DNA from: Cryptomeria japonica
Lineage: Eukaryota; Streptophyta; Pinopsida; Cupressales; Cupressaceae
Length of the DNA stretch: 60,000 nt
NCBI RefSeq assembly: GCF_030272615.1
Contig: NC_081413.1
Coordinates: 165,662,580-165,722,579, forward strand
Reading direction: 5' to 3'
The notes below the pieces were generated by a model that saw only the letters and a list, made by a program, of their open reading frames with translations, did no database searches and was not told the DNA's origin. Both the position numbers and the translations under genes were made by a program. Shown here piece after piece: positions 56,579 to 60,000 of the stretch (position 1 is the first letter of the stretch; the number at the start of each line of letters is the position of its first letter).

Positions 56579-56999
56579 GATAAAACATAAAACTTGAGAA
56601 ATACCTTTCAAAAATTGAGAATTAGGGCTTTCTAATTCCACTTCGCCACACACTACGTCGGTTGTTGAATCACCGCTTTGAGTTCTTCTCTTGACCGTCT
56701 GATATTAGCTTTTGAATCTTCTTCAGGGTTTCGAAATTTCTTTGAATTGCAACACAAATCGCCTTTCGTCGCTCTGCACTTAAAAACTTCTTCACTCAAA
56801 AACTAATAAGTGAAAAATGACTTCAAAGTTCCTTTTAAACATATTCCTCACCTGTCGTAATAAATGCTCCACTATTAGGGCGTAAACCCTAATTTGCCTT
56901 TTACCATTTCTGGTCTTTTGCCAAATGACAGGTATCACATACTAGTTAAGGTCTTTCACCGATATAGACCGGGGGTTCGAAACATTTCACCGTTTTCTC

Positions 57000-58305
57000 C
57001 CCTTAAGCTATTTTGATGCTTAGTTTGTCGGTTCAACAGCTGCCACACTAGGTGCAGAAACCAGTTCTTCTTGAATTACTTCTTCTAGCTTCTTCTTCAA
57101 GGTTTTGTTCATATCCACTTGAACAGTTTCAACATCAATCGTTCCTTCCGGATTGACCGGTATGTCATCCGATATGCTCTTTCTACTTCTACAGAATCTT
57201 GTTGAATAACCCGGTTTGTTGCAATGATACCAAACCATTCCAGGTGCTCTCCAAGGTCCATTATTCATGTTTCCATTTTTCCTTTTGCATGTTGCAATAG
57301 TGTGACCGCGACCATGAAAAATCCAACAGTTTTCTCTTCATCCGGTTCTCGGTTGATGGCCACCACTACCTGACTGATGATAATAGGTATTAAACCGGAT
57401 TGGGTTCCGATTCCCAGAGGGTTTAGGAAAATTCCTTGATTCCTTTGAGGATACCTTCCGGTATTGTGCATGACAGACCTGCATTCAAATGTTCTATGCC
57501 CAACCTTGTTGCATGCATAACAATTACCATTGAATCTATTGGATCTAGGCTTATTGTTTAGAAAATAAGGAAAATTATTGTAAGCCTTACTTTTGCATAC
57601 ATTATTAGTGTGTCCTTCCTTGAGACAGTTAAAGCAAACAGGTTTGAACTTTTTCTTACCTTTATCCTTTGATTTCGGTTGTTTTGTTGATTCTCCATCT
57701 TTTGTTCCAGAGGTCTCACCTTTCTCATAATCAGAGAAACCAAGCCCATTGGTATTCTTTACCGGTTTGGCTTATTCTAGCTTCTGCTCTAGCTTGATAG
57801 TGCTCTTATTGAATTTGGCAAGTACTTCCTTTGACTCGGTTAGTTCTTTGGAAATAGCAGCATTGGATTCCTTCAAGGTTGCATTCTCAGAGATAGCCAT
57901 GTTTAGTTCACCTTGTACTCCTTTTTCCATTTTGCTTTCATGAAGACTAGCGGTAAGTGCACTAATCTCTTGCTTCAACTTAGAGATTTCATGATCTTTG
58001 TCTTTTATCAGATCTTCAGCTTTCCTCCGGTTCTCAAGCTCTTGACACATTCGGATGGTCAGTCCTTCCATCTCTTTTCTCGGGTTGGAATTGGATTCAT
58101 TCATCTTTTCTACTTCTTGAATTAGGGCTTCCATGTTCGCTTCATCAGAAAAACTATTTTCAGATAGCTCCATCAGTTTTTTAGCATGCTCTCTTCTTTT
58201 TGCCTGAGAGGCCTTATAGTTGACCATAAGTTCATCATAGGCTTTCTCAGACTAAGTGAGCCGATGAGTAAGTTCCCTCACAGTGTATTCCCCCATGTCT
58301 CTTTC
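57000..58305 (-). pseudogene. gag: Gag-like protein of family-2 element, upper copy (broken)
   Basis: Same protein as 50646-51878, disrupted by a stop at ~58253 (after RLT), one near 57772 and at least one frameshift around 57270-57480. Knuckle 4 has lost its His (CNKPGYSTRFC). The C terminus retains the extra 16 codons (EELVSAPSVAAVEPTN) absent from the lower copy. Confidence 0.82.
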
Positions 58306-58332
58306 CAAGTGGTTAGACTTATAGAAAGGTTG

Positions 58333-58346
58333 GCTCTGATACCAAT
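58333..58346 (-). other. PBS of family-2 element, upper copy
   Basis: ATTGGTATCAGAGC on the minus strand immediately after the upper LTR. Confidence 0.88.
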
Positions 58347-59483
58347 TGATAAATACTAAGAGGGGGGGTGAATTAGTATACCGAAATTTACTGGACTCAA
58401 ACACTTAAACAGTCTAGTAGTAAACCGGTAAAACAGTTTAACAAACAAACTGGTTAACACACATGCAAACCAAATAGCAAATAAGGCATTCACCCACAGA
58501 AGCAATAACACCATAACACAAGATATTTGACGTGGAAACCCAAATGGGAAAAACCACTGTGAGATGAAACTCAAAAGTTACTATCTGCATAATAGAAACC
58601 AGACCGGTTAAGGTCGTACAATGTTCTTTACCAGAACAGATCCTGTTAGGAATCTCAATCTCTGTTAGGAGATAAGTCTGATTAAAGACTACCTTGTGAG
58701 AGGATTTAAGATCCACAGATGTGTACCACCTTGTTAGAGGATTTACAAAAGCTTTGCCAAGCCTACCCGGTTAAGGGTCTTCAGACTTGTCGAAGATGTA
58801 AGTAATCAACAAGTGAGTGATCTAGATACTAGCACAGTATGCTTGGTTAGATCCATGAAAGCTCATTGTTAATGCATTTTGCATTGCTTCAGTCTTCAGA
58901 CACTTCACACTCTGTTACTTCACACAGACGTCCTCTTCTCTCCTATGATCGCTCATACAAAACTCATGCAATATTAAAAACCCTAACAACACTTAAAACC
59001 CTAGACACGATGTCCTTATAAAGGAAACTGACTTCATGTCGGTCCAATAAGATTACATTGCAAGTTTTTAGGTCCAATGCATCTAGACATATTTGGTAAC
59101 ATGGCACAAAAGCACTGCTAGAGTGTCGGCACCGCCACACAAATGGTGGATGGTAACTCATCACAAAGTGTCAGTTGGTAACTCATCACAGAGTATTACC
59201 GGTTCATACAAAATACCGGTTTGACAAAAATGAAGACTGGGAAATATGTGTTCTGTCGCTTTGATCCTTCATACCACTTGAGATCCTCGAACTGCTTGAT
59301 CTCTCTATGCCGCTTAGGCCTTTATGCCGCTTGAGATCGGTAAACACTTTCTGCATAACAACAGTAGTCTAAAGACTAACACATGATACCGGTTGAGCAT
59401 AATTCATACATTCAAAAAGTGATCTCATAGAAAGTGTGTGACCATCAATGACAATCACAATATAATCATCAAAAATGCCAACA
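58347..59483 (-). repeat. 5' (upper) LTR of the family-2 array
   Basis: 1,137 bp, TGTTGGC...TATCA on the minus strand; TATA box at 59014-59020. It has a short tandem duplication (GGTAACTCATCACA twice, ~59151-59190) not present in the central LTR. The base after it (59484) begins LINE sequence; GTTTG (59484-59488) is the expected target duplication, its partner lost. Confidence 0.88.
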
Positions 59484-60000
59484 GTTTGTGACTTCTTCTG
59501 TCCCTGCATCCCTTGGATCTCCCCAAGAGAACATTAGCAGATTGACTGATACACCTAGGATCTAGATTATCCAAGCCATCACTCTGTTCTCCGTCTTCTT
59601 CTAATCCACTTTCATACTCACCTTTTGAACTAGAGGAAGAGACTCCTCATTATCCATTTCTGTCTTCTTCATTGATTGTAGATTGTTGGTTATTGAGTCC
59701 TCCATCATCTGGGCCTCAGATTCTTCCTTCCTAGTATTATTGTTTTGACCAGATATCGACCCTTCAGAATATTTTCCCAATCCTGCATTAGAGGGAAGGC
59801 ACAGGACTTCCTTTTTGGGTTTATTCTTCTCTGCCCAGTGTTGTTTGGGCTTTGTCCTCTGAAAGGGTTTGTTCCAGGCTCTCCTGACAAACATTCTGCA
59901 ATCCTTTTCTGAATGAAATCTACTACCGCAACGGTTACAAACCATGATTCCTTTTTCAATCTCTACCTATTGCTTCCATTTTCCTTCCGAAGAGATTAAA
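59484..60000 (-). pseudogene. LINE segment 5: C-terminal part of ORF1
   Basis: On the minus strand it encodes a zinc knuckle CNRCGSRFHSEKDC (near 59930) followed by a Lys/Pro-rich linker (ERTKPKQHWAEKNKPKK-like) and an acidic C terminus (~59500-59640, after a frame change; ISQSANVLLG). This is the usual order after the DUF4283 domain of plant LINE ORF1, which would lie beyond the right edge. Together with the RT pieces to the left it shows that the host LINE spans this whole half of the window. The endonuclease between ORF1 and segment 4 is missing. Confidence 0.8.

Larger units (their letters stand above)
48058..59483 (-). mobile_element. Tandem LTR-retrotransposon array, family 2: LTR-internal-LTR-internal (truncated)
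   Basis: In minus-strand order: LTR 59483-58347, PBS, Gag, ORF2, PPT, LTR 53037-51929, PBS, Gag, ORF2, truncated at ~48058. The central LTR has a PPT on one side (GCCAAAGGGGGAGAT, 53038-53052) and a PBS on the other (ATTGGTATCAGAGC, 51915-51928), so it is shared by two internal regions, as in unequal recombination between copies. The terminal third LTR and adjoining LINE endonuclease region are missing. No pol motifs in either copy. Confidence 0.88.

Overview
This window is gene-poor, repeat-dense nuclear DNA from a plant with a large genome. I infer a conifer or other gymnosperm from the nested retroelements, the pol-less LTR elements and the GGCGCC-rich LTR style; nothing proves the species. 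There is no convincing single-copy host gene, rRNA, tRNA, CRISPR array or bacterial operon. Almost everything that can be read is a transposable element (TE), a TE fragment, or satellite and low-complexity DNA.

Layout. (1) 1-6288: a minus-strand Ty3/Gypsy-type element (5' LTR 5053-6288, PBS, leader, gag, one in-frame UAG, retropepsin); no reverse transcriptase (RT) follows the protease in the window. It sits in an array of 84-bp repeats (6289-6792). (2) 6793-14482: low-complexity and satellite DNA: a polypyrimidine/polypurine inverted repeat, a complete 351-bp miniature LTR retrotransposon (SMART type), about 1.9 kb of a hairpin-forming 20-bp repeat, and a second 84-bp array in inverted orientation. 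(3) 14483-15934: AT-rich DNA with nothing recognisable. (4) 15935 to the right edge: one old minus-strand L1-type LINE, split by four insertions. Its pieces are 15935-17331 (3' end and end of RNase H), 18727-19438 (RNase H and C-terminal region), 28040-30567 (RT), 48002-~48057 (linker before RT) and 59484-60000 (ORF1).

The LINE insertions are: a solo LTR (17332-18726); a complete plus-strand LTR element (19439-28039), which itself holds an ORF1-only LINE (24668-26440); a 17.4-kb CACTA transposon (30568-48001); and a truncated LTR-internal-LTR-internal array (48058-59483). For the CACTA element and the solo LTR, the LINE reading frame is restored when the insert and one target-site copy are removed in thought.

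The CACTA element has matching 16-bp ends, a 3-bp AGA target duplication, a decayed TNP2-type transposase gene, a Ptta/En-Spm-type second gene, a captured pentatricopeptide-repeat (PPR) fragment, a 1,185-codon opposite-strand frame of unknown function, and a 478-bp triplicated subterminal repeat. The two LTR families at 19.4-28.0 kb and 48.1-59.5 kb have no visible protease, RT, RNase H or integrase. Both encode a coiled-coil Gag with four zinc knuckles, followed by a second long ORF (about 1,090 codons where complete) that is recognisably homologous between the two diverged families. This two-ORF, pol-less architecture, and its possible distant resemblance to the unknown CACTA ORF, is the best candidate here for an undescribed system.
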